DNA of 64,000 bases from Bacteroidetes bacterium UBA6161 (GTDB taxonomy: Bacteria > Bacteroidota > Bacteroidia > NS11-12g > UBA955). The notes under the pieces were generated by a model. It ran no database searches. It had not been told where the DNA came from and was given only the letters and a program-made list of their open reading frames with translations. This document shows positions 1 through 8,928 of this stretch, piece by piece (positions within the stretch are counted from its first letter, which is position 1; each line of letters starts with the position of its first letter). The stretch spans positions 68,839-132,838 of the forward strand of contig DIUJ01000004.1 of assembly GCA_002422315.1 (NCBI GenBank), read 5' to 3'. The position numbers and the translations under genes were made by a program.

Positions 1-397
1 AGTCAAAAGGGCTTGCCAATATTTCTTCAAATACTTTTTCAATATCTACCAAGCGTTTGTCAAAAGTTGTAGAAACCAAATCAAAAAACTCAAAACTATT
101 TTGCTGGGACTGTTCGTCTATTTGGTATTTATATTGCTCAAACTTGTCGTAGTCTTCTTGCAAAAAATATCTTTTGCTTCTATCCAAGCGCTTAAGGTAT
201 AGGTCATAAACCCTGAGCGAAAAGGTATCGTCTATCTGAATAGGGTCGTAATGAGTAGCTGCGAGGGTTTGTAAAATTATCCCAGGCAATTCTGTAGGTG
301 TTTTTTTGTTTTTACTAAAACAAAAACTTAAAAAAAAGAGGGACACAGGTAGTACTAACCAAATCCAGAAATATTTTTTTACCATGATTTTTTTCAT
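1..397 (-). CDS. Tail-specific / C-terminal processing protease, N-terminal part (runs off left edge)
   Basis: The minus-strand frame starts with ATG at 397 (a second ATG lies at 385) and stays open to the window edge, giving about 132 residues. A hydrophobic segment near residues 9-26 looks like a signal peptide or anchor. It is followed by a helical region containing LDRSKRYFLQEDYDKF and Y-x-Y-Q-I-D-E, which is typical of the N-terminal domain of Prc/Tsp proteases (S41 family). These enzymes cut periplasmic proteins at their C termini. The PDZ and Ser/Lys catalytic parts would lie left of the window and cannot be checked. Family assignment rests on the N-terminal motif only. Confidence 0.75.
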   Translation of the reverse strand, partial: MKKIMVKKYFWIWLVLPVSLFFLSFCFSKNKKTPTELPGIILQTLAATHYDPIQIDDTFSLRVYDLYLKRLDRSKRYFLQEDYDKFEQYKYQIDEQSQQNSFEFFDLVSTTFDKRLVDIEKVFEEILASPFD

Positions 398-544
398 ACC
401 GAAGTAAGTTGCTGCAAGTATAACGCATTGTTGTGAAAATATTGTGCCAATTTGGTTAAAGTCTGACAAATCTCAAAAAGACATAGTCCAAAAAAAATCA
501 GAATAACATTTGTTAGATAATATAGGACAATAATCAACATCGAA

Positions 545-710
545 GGGAATGCCATCCTGAGGCAGTTTATACTGAGGTCCTCGAAGTAAGGGATGTCATC
601 CTGAGGTTCTCGAAGGACGACATTCCTTTTTCACTTAATTTTTTTTACAATACAGCCCAATTGTCTCCTTCGATACAACAGCCGCTATCGCAGCCGTCAC
701 TCAGGATGAC
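545..710. repeat. Interspersed palindromic repeat cluster (GTCATCCTGAG type)
   Basis: The non-coding gap 398-743 holds several copies of a short repeat built from GTCATCCTGAGG and CTCGAAGGA. One complete unit (590-626) begins GGGATGTCATCC and ends GACGACATTCC. A further half is inverted (CTCAGGATGAC at 700-710), so the cluster can fold into a long hairpin. A related unit occurs at 25650-25686. I see no gene in this gap. Confidence 0.7.
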
Positions 711-743
711 AATTGGGAAAGGGAATAGCTTTACAAGCTACTC

Positions 744-1991
744 TTATTCCGCTAACAAAACACCACTTTCAATAGTATTATCTCCTCTGAGGATTGTGTA
801 GTAATAAATCCCTGGACTTAGGTTTGTTTCCAACAGGTTTTGTTTTTCAAACAAATGAAATTGTCTTATTTTTTTTCCAAATGCATTGCTAAGTGTAAAA
901 ACAGAACTATTGTAAGAGGTTATTTCTTGGTCTATATAGTGCAGGTTTTGGTGGTGAGGATTGGGAAATATTTGTGTAGTATGTGTTTTTCTGATATCCT
1001 CCGAGGTATATACTAGTATCGTTTTTAAATGTATCGAACTCCCATCTATATCGGTTTGGCTCAACTTATAACACAAGGTTCTTTCTTGCACATTACTTTC
1101 TACAAATTTATATTCAGACAAGGTATAGGAAATATTCTTCCCTTCTACTGTTGCAATCGATTCAAAATTCATACAATCCGTTGATTTTTCTACCGTGTAA
1201 AAACTATTGTTGTATTCCATTGCGGTTTCCCATTCCAAAAGCACTTCATTGCTAGAGGTAAAAGTGCCCCTGAAATCCAAAAAAGTAACAGGCAAAACCA
1301 CCATACAACTAGGGGGTAAAAAAACAGTATTGGAATCCATAAGTATGGCCCCTGATATCGTAAAAGCCCTTCCTTCTATGTCTGTTGCCAGTCCTAGGTC
1401 CAATTCCCCATCTACTATCAGCGTACCTTTAAAAACAGAACTGTCTCCAGAACCAAAAGCACCTGTTACACTCCAATAAACATTGCAAGCAGAAGCCCCA
1501 TTGAGCAAAACTACCTGAGAAAAAGCAGTGGTAGCAAAAGCACCTCCTATTTTAAAAACAAAAACCGCACTAGGGTCGTTTTGTGCATCTAAAAAAAGAG
1601 TATCTACAAGTGTGGCTGCCGCTCCCATACAATATACACCTTCTGTCAATGTCTGCGAATTTCCCATCGTTGTGCCTATTGTAGAATCGCAAGTAAGCGA
1701 CAAAATATTGTTGTATGCGGCATTTATATCTAAATTTACAATAGAACTTAGCGAATCTGCATAATGGGTTGTCCCATTTATAATTCCGGGCGGAAACCCA
1801 AGAACCGAACCCGTACTATAACCCAAATCGCCTGCTATTACAGTGTAGCCAATATTTGTAATTGCTCCTACTCCAGCAAACACACTAAAAGAGTTTGCCG
1901 ATTGCAAATCAATGGCTTGCGCCCTACTGTAATCAAAAGAAAAAACCAAACATAGCACCATTAGAATTGTAGGTATTTTTTTAATATCCAT
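744..1991 (-). CDS. Secreted ice-binding-like protein (DUF3494) with T9SS sorting domain
   Basis: The 415-residue protein has a signal peptide (about residues 1-26). Residues ~28-232 match the DUF3494 ice-binding/antifreeze family: an opening L-x-S-A-x-x-F-x-V-x-A-G, the TVIAGDLG motif, and repeated beta-helix-like turns such as GTLIVDGELDLG and ending near AILMDSNTVFLP. A linker follows, and the last ~75 residues contain IFPNP and a final beta-rich segment typical of the type A T9SS C-terminal domain. In this family the beta-helix binds ice crystals or acts as an adhesin. Export through the outer membrane to the cell surface is inferred from the C-terminal signal. Ice-binding activity itself is not proven, because many DUF3494 proteins are uncharacterised. 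It appears to be a single-gene unit. Confidence 0.85.
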   Translation of the reverse strand: MDIKKIPTILMVLCLVFSFDYSRAQAIDLQSANSFSVFAGVGAITNIGYTVIAGDLGYSTGSVLGFPPGIINGTTHYADSLSSIVNLDINAAYNNILSLTCDSTIGTTMGNSQTLTEGVYCMGAAATLVDTLFLDAQNDPSAVFVFKIGGAFATTAFSQVVLLNGASACNVYWSVTGAFGSGDSSVFKGTLIVDGELDLGLATDIEGRAFTISGAILMDSNTVFLPPSCMVVLPVTFLDFRGTFTSSNEVLLEWETAMEYNNSFYTVEKSTDCMNFESIATVEGKNISYTLSEYKFVESNVQERTLCYKLSQTDIDGSSIHLKTILVYTSEDIRKTHTTQIFPNPHHQNLHYIDQEITSYNSSVFTLSNAFGKKIRQFHLFEKQNLLETNLSPGIYYYTILRGDNTIESGVLLAE

Positions 1992-2230
1992 AAGAATTTT
2001 TTATACTACAAATGTCCCCTTATGCTTCTGATTCCATGTTATAGTATTAAAATTCTTAGTTATATAATATGCAACTAAACATTAAAAATATTGTTTTCTT
2101 CCACTTTAGCAAGAAACAAGGTCGGAAAAGAGGCTTAGGAATAATCTTATATAAAGACTTATTAGATAGCACTTTATTCATATTCTTTACTTCTCATACC
2201 ATACAAAAGACTTTATATAGATTATGGTAA

Positions 2231-5200
2231 TTATTCTTTAACAACCTTTATTAAGCGTATCCCAAAAATTGTTTCAATTTTTAGAAAATAGACACCTTCT
2301 GATATGTTTTGTAAATCTAAAACAAACTCATTGCTTCCGTTTAACTTCAAATAACTTTCAGGGATTACAACTTGTCCAATACTACTTAAAAGAGAATACT
2401 TTATTTGTGTTAAGCCCGGAAAATGAATGATAAGATTAGAACAAACAGGGTTTGGAAAGATATGAGGAAATGATAATTGTTCGGTTTCACCCAAAAATAA
2501 AGAAGCTATTTTACTGTAATTTACCTCCCCATTTAAATCTACTTGTTTAATCCTATAAAATGTATTTCCATAGGTAGGATTAAAATCCTTAGAAATATAG
2601 CTTCGAGGGGAATAACTGAATCCAGCAGCCTTTTGAATATCCAGTTCTTCCCATGTTACAGTTGTTTCAGACTTCTCAACAACATAAAAATCTGAATTTG
2701 TCTCACTTACAGTAGACCAATTTATCAAAACTACTTTCTTTTCTTTATCGTATTGCAAGAATACTTCCTCCCATACTACGGGAAGCAACTGTACATCGTC
2801 ACCTATTGCAAATGGAGAAAAAGTCCCTTTATATTCTGTATAAACTAAGGTAGTTACCCCAGCATTTTGTGAAACACTAGGTGTTCGTGATTGTAAATTC
2901 CAACTTAATGAACTGTGGTGATACAATCGAAATCGTGAAGATGCAATACTGCCTTTTAGTTGACTATTTGACCAAGAAAAAGCAAAATCTACCCCATTTC
3001 CTGCATTCGCTGAAGCGTTTGTTAATTTATTGATATCCCATGTTAAGTTTACCCTATTGGGAGAAACCCTTCGAGTACCATTTCTTGTTCCATCTTCTGT
3101 TACCTCCTCAAAAACCAAAACTGCAAAATCATCAGGGGTACCAGTATTGTTGGTTATAGTTACTGGATTGTAATTTGATGCGTCTGGCCCAACAGGAAAA
3201 GTAATTGCAGTTGTGCTAACATTTGTTTGTAAACGACCACTCCCATCTGTGATTACAAAGGATGAAGAAGAGCCTCCTGAAAAAGCATTTGCAGTTAATG
3301 AGTTACTACCTAAAATAACTTTGCCGGAAGTTAATGTGAGTGTACCATTAATTATTTTACTATTATTTAAAGTCAACAGTGTACTGTTATGTTGTATAGT
3401 TACATTTAATGGACCATTACTCGCTGGCCACTCTTTGTCTGTAACAGTGTATGCGGCAGAAACATTATAAACCAAACTTGCACTTGTCCCAAAAGACAAG
3501 GCCGCACTTAGCGAAGCATTAGGGTTCATTGTCAAAATCCCGTTTACTGTTGTAGTGGCGGAGCGCGTGAGTGCCCCATTCAAAGTCAAATGATGAAAAA
3601 TAGATGCAGATCCTGCTATTGTGCCGCTCCCTGCAAAAATCAGCGTACCCGTTCCTGCGGTAAAAGTACCGTTGTTTGTAAACGTACCTCCCGAAGCAAC
3701 CGTAAGTTGTGAAGTTCCAGACACGGTAAGTGTGCCACCAGAAGCAATGGTAAGTTGTGCAACACTCGCGTTTGTATTGAGTGTAACCGTAGTACCCGAA
3801 GGAATGGTAACGGAAGAAGTACTATTGGGAACTCCACCGCACCAATTTGAAGCGGTATTCCAATCGCCAGCGCTTCCGCCTACCCAAGTATGTGTGGCCT
3901 TAAATGTAACGGTAACGGCTGTTCTACTCACACTTTCACACCCAGAAATAGTTTGTGAAACATAATAGGTTGTATTGTCTGCCAAAGCAGTAGAAGAGGA
4001 CAAGGATGCACCACCACTTGAAGCTGCATACCATTGAATGCCCGAACCTGTTGCGGCTAGATTCGCAATCGTAGCACCCGCACAAAAAGACTGCGCAGCA
4101 GAGGCGGTAGGCGCTGAAACTGTACCGCAAGGCTTGATCGAAATATCGTCGATAGCCATGCCATCATCACTACCAGAGACATTAAAATCTGTCCAACGAA
4201 TCCAAAATGACGCCCCGTTTGCAATATTCAGCCCTGAGATTACATCTGTTATGTTTGCACTGTGTTGGATGGATCCACTTCCTGTTGCTACTTGTCCTGG
4301 ATTCGCGTAATCTAAGGTGTTTACATCTATCCATGTTCCCGTTGACAATGAAGTTGCATTTAAGCTGTATTGAAAATCTAACTGATCAGAACGATTTGCT
4401 GAACCTACCCTCCATGTTTCTCCAGTATAAGAAATAAATAGATTATGAATAGCTGCGCCTGTGTTATTGGTTAGTTTGGCACCAATTGTTGGAATTACAT
4501 TAGTAGATTGCAGACCACCTAAAGCCCTGTCCGATCCCGATCCAATACCAAAACTGTATGTATCTCCCGCATTATCAGATCCTGTACCTGCTGTATACGT
4601 AGAATTTGCACTTGAGCCCGTTTCAATAAAATACCATCCCATTGGCATTGTTGAGGATGTGCCGGAATTTGCAAGACCGTCAAAATTCTCTGTTGCGGCA
4701 GTTCCCAATGCGGTTAATAAGATTGCATTATTGAGGGTTGCATAGCCGGTACTGATAGTAGACCAATCAGAATTTCCACCCGCATTAACGGCTCTGACTC
4801 TAAAATAATAGGTAGTGCCTTCACTAAGACCTGTAAAAGTATGGTTTGTGGTATTGGAGGCAATATTGGATTGGGTTTGCAGGGTTGAGGCAAAGGTACT
4901 GGAAGTGGAAAGCGCAACTTCATAGGTAAACGAGGCGCTACCACCACCTGTGGCGGCTGTCCAGTTGGCGGTGATGGCAGTTGTTGTAGCTCCTGAACCA
5001 GCGCCAATAGTAGGCGCATTGTGCAAGGTAGTAAAGGTGCCATCTGAGGAATAGGCCGTACCGGGGGTATTGCTCGCAAAGCCTGCGAAATAATACAATG
5101 TATTGGGAGACAAGCCAGTACGCGAATGGGAAAATGCGCCCACAGCGGTACCTCCTTCTGTAGCGAGATTGCCCCTTGGGGTAGCCGTATTAGCAAAAAC

Positions 5201-6319
5201 AGTTCCTCGAGACGAAATTGAAGAGCCCCCATCGGACGTGATGGTTGCTCCTAAAGTGGCACTTGTTGGAGTAATATTACTAACCGTTGGAGTTGTGAGT
5301 ATAGGAACAGTAGGGGCATTGGTAGGAGTACCTTGCACCATATTGCTTTCTGTTCCACTACCCACACTGTTTATAGCCCTGATCTTGACATCATAGGGGG
5401 TATTGTTCGTCAAACTCGAAATCACAATAGGGCTTGTTGTAGAAGGAGTTGAAAGTGTAGTGTAAGAACTACCATTATCTGTAGAATAAGCATAGTTTGT
5501 TATTGCCGCTCCCCCATTGCTTGTTGGTGCTGTAAAGGCAACCGACAATTGCCCATTGCCAGGAGTGATTGTCGTGATAGTTGGGGCGCTGGGTGCTGAA
5601 GCTGTAGAAGTTACTAAAATATTATCTAATTGCCATTTTGGTCTATTTCCCGAACCTCCAGTTTGACCATTATTCCATACATAAAACCTGAGAACAACAG
5701 TACTTTGATTATTTATAGCTGAAGGTAAAGCTATTGATGATAAAGAACCAGATTCGGCAGTATTGTTATTAAAAATTCTTGGAATAGTATACCCCGCAAT
5801 ATCTGTAAAATTAGAGCCCCCGTCTATGCTATATTGAACTTTTAAATCAGAGCTTCTCGGTGTGGCATTTACGGTATTTGTAATCTTCACCCAATCAAGT
5901 GATAAATTACCAGCATTTCTTCCTGAAAAATTCAAAAGCAAATCAGTTGCTCCTGAATTAGTTCCAGTCGCAAGTATAATTAATGATTGTGTGCCTTTTT
6001 GAACTCCCCCACTTGTGCCAGACGCAAATACTGTTCCTGCATTTACTACTGAACCTGTTGCTGTTGCTGCAACTTTCCAATTACTTGCACCACTTCCAGA
6101 GGCATAATTATTCGTCCAATTTGCCATATCCGCAAAATTTTGAGAATAATTTCCCGATGACATATTGAAGTATGTCTGTCCCCACACATCCCCTGCACAC
6201 ACAAAAGTTAACAAAGCGAGAGAAACAAGGTTTTTACACCTTAGGAAGGTCTTATATAAATTTTCTAATTGAGCGCGTGTTTTTTTTTGATTTCGGTTAT
6301 GTAAAAATGAGTCTATCAT
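2231..6319 (-). CDS. Giant FnIII / jelly-roll surface protein with T9SS sorting domain
   Basis: About 1362 residues from the chosen ATG at 6319. Upstream in-frame starts at 6355 and 6385 would overlap the preceding gene by 14 and 44 bases. The start is followed by a basic stretch and a signal peptide ending near VWGQ. Domains in order: an N-terminal jelly-roll-like module, two or three fibronectin type III modules (one with TYYFRVRAVNAGG), a second jelly-roll module opening ENFDGL, an Ig-like module with a Cys pair (SFCAG ... SGCES), a G8-like repeat region rich in Thr/Ser/Gly with GDWNTASNWCGGVP, and a type A T9SS C-terminal domain starting IFPNP. There is no catalytic motif, so an adhesin or binding role is inferred. 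The second jelly-roll resembles the one in the 7115-8923 protein. Confidence 0.8.
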   Translation of the reverse strand: MIDSFLHNRNQKKTRAQLENLYKTFLRCKNLVSLALLTFVCAGDVWGQTYFNMSSGNYSQNFADMANWTNNYASGSGASNWKVAATATGSVVNAGTVFASGTSGGVQKGTQSLIILATGTNSGATDLLLNFSGRNAGNLSLDWVKITNTVNATPRSSDLKVQYSIDGGSNFTDIAGYTIPRIFNNNTAESGSLSSIALPSAINNQSTVVLRFYVWNNGQTGGSGNRPKWQLDNILVTSTASAPSAPTITTITPGNGQLSVAFTAPTSNGGAAITNYAYSTDNGSSYTTLSTPSTTSPIVISSLTNNTPYDVKIRAINSVGSGTESNMVQGTPTNAPTVPILTTPTVSNITPTSATLGATITSDGGSSISSRGTVFANTATPRGNLATEGGTAVGAFSHSRTGLSPNTLYYFAGFASNTPGTAYSSDGTFTTLHNAPTIGAGSGATTTAITANWTAATGGGSASFTYEVALSTSSTFASTLQTQSNIASNTTNHTFTGLSEGTTYYFRVRAVNAGGNSDWSTISTGYATLNNAILLTALGTAATENFDGLANSGTSSTMPMGWYFIETGSSANSTYTAGTGSDNAGDTYSFGIGSGSDRALGGLQSTNVIPTIGAKLTNNTGAAIHNLFISYTGETWRVGSANRSDQLDFQYSLNATSLSTGTWIDVNTLDYANPGQVATGSGSIQHSANITDVISGLNIANGASFWIRWTDFNVSGSDDGMAIDDISIKPCGTVSAPTASAAQSFCAGATIANLAATGSGIQWYAASSGGASLSSSTALADNTTYYVSQTISGCESVSRTAVTVTFKATHTWVGGSAGDWNTASNWCGGVPNSTSSVTIPSGTTVTLNTNASVAQLTIASGGTLTVSGTSQLTVASGGTFTNNGTFTAGTGTLIFAGSGTIAGSASIFHHLTLNGALTRSATTTVNGILTMNPNASLSAALSFGTSASLVYNVSAAYTVTDKEWPASNGPLNVTIQHNSTLLTLNNSKIINGTLTLTSGKVILGSNSLTANAFSGGSSSSFVITDGSGRLQTNVSTTAITFPVGPDASNYNPVTITNNTGTPDDFAVLVFEEVTEDGTRNGTRRVSPNRVNLTWDINKLTNASANAGNGVDFAFSWSNSQLKGSIASSRFRLYHHSSLSWNLQSRTPSVSQNAGVTTLVYTEYKGTFSPFAIGDDVQLLPVVWEEVFLQYDKEKKVVLINWSTVSETNSDFYVVEKSETTVTWEELDIQKAAGFSYSPRSYISKDFNPTYGNTFYRIKQVDLNGEVNYSKIASLFLGETEQLSFPHIFPNPVCSNLIIHFPGLTQIKYSLLSSIGQVVIPESYLKLNGSNEFVLDLQNISEGVYFLKIETIFGIRLIKVVKE

Positions 6320-6341
6320 GATTTTATGGTTGTTATTTTTT

Positions 6342-6815
6342 TTAATGAAGTACATAATCTGCGCAGGAGGATGCGGCGTGTGCATTGGGCTTAAATCTCG
6401 CTTTAAATCCCATAGCAGTTACATATCCTAGTGCTGCCCTAAAAACGGCATTGCTCTTATACAAAGGATCTGGATTAAGGTCTATATCTATATATTCTGC
6501 TACCGCAATGTGCTGTTCTTTGAGGTAAAAGGCCAAACGGACGCTTTCGTCAACCTCCATCCACAATCTATCAAACGAATTTTTAATTCGTGGCACTTTA
6601 TATTTATGATAAAGTACATGCCCTCCTTGGGTATTTTTGTGGATTACAATGGCAAGTGCATAATGTGTCCATTCCCCAATATTTTGACTGTCGCAACCAA
6701 TGTATATTCGATTGCCTACAGCTTCTTTTTCTTTTAAATAAGAAGCCAAATCAACAACTTGTGCATCTGATAAACGCTTAAATATATACTTGGTATGGTG
6801 GAGCATATTGTGCAT
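6342..6815 (-). CDS. YkuK family (DUF458) ribonuclease H-like protein
   Basis: 157 residues from the ATG at 6815; an in-frame TTG lies just before it. Motifs seen are IYIGCDSQN near the start (a conserved Asp in an RNase H-like first strand), a central VPRIKNSFDRLWMEV, EYIDIDLNPDP, and a C-terminal GFKARFKPNAHAASSCADY. These are the conserved blocks of the YkuK/DUF458 family, whose fold is predicted to be RNase H-like. The biochemical role is unknown. The gene ends 23 bases before the start chosen for the giant surface protein, and the two need not be functionally linked. Confidence 0.8.
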   Translation of the reverse strand: MHNMLHHTKYIFKRLSDAQVVDLASYLKEKEAVGNRIYIGCDSQNIGEWTHYALAIVIHKNTQGGHVLYHKYKVPRIKNSFDRLWMEVDESVRLAFYLKEQHIAVAEYIDIDLNPDPLYKSNAVFRAALGYVTAMGFKARFKPNAHAASSCADYVLH

Positions 6816-6960
6816 CAAACCTACCCGAAGTACATTAATATAATGTGAAATGGATTTGTCCTTTTTGCTATGATTATATTAACTAGTTGCTTGATTAATG
6901 TTACCTGCCATTCTTTCCGCTTTCAACAAATTCAAAAAAGGCAAAAAAGGCAAAAAAAAA

Positions 6961-6986
6961 CGAATACAACTTTATGATTGTATTCG
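6961..6986 (-). terminator. Rho-independent terminator after the 13130-7115 operon
   Basis: A perfect 9-base stem (CGAATACAA / TTGTATTCG) with an 8-base loop is followed, on the minus strand, by a run of nine T. It lies about 130 bases after the stop of the lamin-tail protein, so it probably ends that operon. The rest of 6816-7114 shows no convincing gene. Confidence 0.75.
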
Positions 6987-7114
6987 TTTTATAATAAAAA
7001 AGGACTGTATGATACTTAAGTTCCCTTTATTACTTTCTATTTATACTAAAGTGCTAGAAACAAAAGGAAAGTTACAGATGGACTTGAGCTATCTTATTTT
7101 CATAAGATTTACCA

Positions 7115-8923
7115 TTATTCTTTAATCACTTTTTTATAAAAGGAATTTTGGTCTGATCTTATTTCAATAAAATACACCCCTGGCAACAACAAATGGGTAT
7201 CCATCTCAATATGCGATTCCTTGTCAATCTGCTTCAGTTCCGCTACTTTTTGATTCCACAGATTATACAAAGTAATTGTTTTGGATGTGCCCAAATCTAA
7301 ATCCCCAAAATAAATAGTCAACTGATTTTCAAAAGGCACAGGGGATACCTTCCACTCCTTATTGTTTACATTAAGAAAGCTCAGAGTTGTGTCTACTGGG
7401 TCATTTTTAAACATAGCATAACCTGGGGTAGCAAACACGGAGTCGTTTCTAAACACGCAAGCCAACACACTGGCAGGCGACCAGCTGTTACCTGAATTTG
7501 GATTTTTAGCAAGGTTCAAAAACTCAAGAGATGGGCCACCACCTTGGGCAGAAGCAGGCCATTCTCCAGCAGTTTGATACGTAATATCCATTATTTTTTC
7601 TGCAATTGTATTTTCAAGAACTATAGTTGTATTGGCAGTAAAATTGCCCAAAGCACCACCTTGCCACTCTATGGAAGGAACTTGAAAATAGAATTCAAAA
7701 GAGTCTTTGGTTCTAGACAAAACTACAAAAGAATCGGGCATTAAATCAAACTCCGGGAGCACAAGTTCTAATCCTTGAGTAAAGCGAAGCCCTCCCATAG
7801 GAATAGGGTTTGCGGAGGCGTTAAACAATTCCACAAACTCTAAAAAATCAGCACCTGGATTATCGTACATAATTTCTGTCAAAAATAAATCTTTACCATC
7901 AAAATCATTAAACACAATCTGTTGTATTGAAGCACTCACTAAGGTATTTGGAACCGAAGCTGAATCTTTTATTTGTTTCACTTCTACATCGTAAAAAGAA
8001 CCTAATTGCGCTTGCACTGTTAAAGCAACGGAATAGTTCGCAGCATTATATTTGGCAGCAGTTATTTGAAGCGGTGGGTTTAATGTGAAATTGGATACAT
8101 TTGTTGCATCATTCTGGTTTACAGGTTCATTAAATTTCAATTCAAGCAAATTAGCAGATACGAATTGGGCTTGTAAAACTTCGGGAGCTGCATTGTCAAC
8201 ATTAGAGAAAGAAATACGTAAATCGTCTAAAGCAAGACCATGGTCAGATCCTTGTTGGTCGTCGTCATCCCATCTAAAAAACAGTTCCTCCCCTGCTTTC
8301 CAAACCACATTAATTGTTGCTGAAAATTGTTTTTTATTTTCCGGTAAATTTCCATCCAACTTGGTTGCTGTTCCATTAAGTTTTACAGACTCCACATCCA
8401 AATCTGCAACCGATATATAACCGGTTTTATTGGTCAGCTCGTCAGGGCTTAAGCCATCAAGGCTTGCGTCAATTTTATAAAAGCATTTCAGAAAGTTAGG
8501 TACAGTAGAAGCAACGCGCCATTGCTCGGCGGTGTAACTTACGGTTACAGAAGTTATCGTATTTCCTGTTTGGTTTTTCATTCTAAGGCCAAAAACCATG
8601 GTACCAGTACTACCTGATGCAAGCGAACCTAAAGCCCTATCTGCATCTACACCATAACTGTATAATCCCCCAGAGTTTGCGCTTCCGTCATCTGCACGAT
8701 ATAAAGTTACGGGCAACTGATTGGCTACTCTATAACCATACCAGCCCAGCAAGGTGCTATTTTGTGTCCATGTATTTTGTGTTCCTGTTTCTGCTAAGCT
8801 ATTAAAGTTTTCCGTTAGCGTATCTGTCAATTGGTTTACAGCAATTTGCGCGTGTGCAAACTGATTTACAAACAAAAGAACCAATGCGCTAATTGTTGTT
8901 TTCATTACGTTTCTATTTTTCAT
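7115..8923 (-). CDS. Lamin-tail-domain surface protein with T9SS sorting domain
   Basis: The 602-residue protein has a signal peptide (about 1-25, ending FAHAQ). Residues ~35-240 form a jelly-roll-like module (TENFNSL opening, DADRALGSL, EQWRVAS, DHGLALDDL). Residues ~245-335 resemble a bacterial Ig-like module with LELKFNEPV. Residues ~345-480 form a lamin-tail domain (LFLTEIMYDNPG, DFLEFVELFN). The last ~75 residues are a T9SS sorting domain. Lamin-tail domains are frequent in bacterial secreted nucleases and phosphoesterases, where they may anchor or bind. No catalytic motif is visible here. It is the last gene of an operon with the DUF5689 lipoprotein (5-base gap) and the TonB receptor, so a surface role in binding nucleic acid or its fragments is inferred. 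Confidence 0.82.
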   Translation of the reverse strand: MKNRNVMKTTISALVLLFVNQFAHAQIAVNQLTDTLTENFNSLAETGTQNTWTQNSTLLGWYGYRVANQLPVTLYRADDGSANSGGLYSYGVDADRALGSLASGSTGTMVFGLRMKNQTGNTITSVTVSYTAEQWRVASTVPNFLKCFYKIDASLDGLSPDELTNKTGYISVADLDVESVKLNGTATKLDGNLPENKKQFSATINVVWKAGEELFFRWDDDDQQGSDHGLALDDLRISFSNVDNAAPEVLQAQFVSANLLELKFNEPVNQNDATNVSNFTLNPPLQITAAKYNAANYSVALTVQAQLGSFYDVEVKQIKDSASVPNTLVSASIQQIVFNDFDGKDLFLTEIMYDNPGADFLEFVELFNASANPIPMGGLRFTQGLELVLPEFDLMPDSFVVLSRTKDSFEFYFQVPSIEWQGGALGNFTANTTIVLENTIAEKIMDITYQTAGEWPASAQGGGPSLEFLNLAKNPNSGNSWSPASVLACVFRNDSVFATPGYAMFKNDPVDTTLSFLNVNNKEWKVSPVPFENQLTIYFGDLDLGTSKTITLYNLWNQKVAELKQIDKESHIEMDTHLLLPGVYFIEIRSDQNSFYKKVIKE

Positions 8924-8928
8924 GATTT

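Noticed and set aside
4714..5232. 172-codon frame inside the giant T9SS protein
   Set aside because: Shadow frame of the Thr/Ser/Gly-rich repeats: Pro/Leu-rich, with no signal peptide or motif.
6898..7125. 75-codon plus-strand frame near the terminator
   Set aside because: Lysine-rich low-complexity product crossing a clear terminator hairpin.
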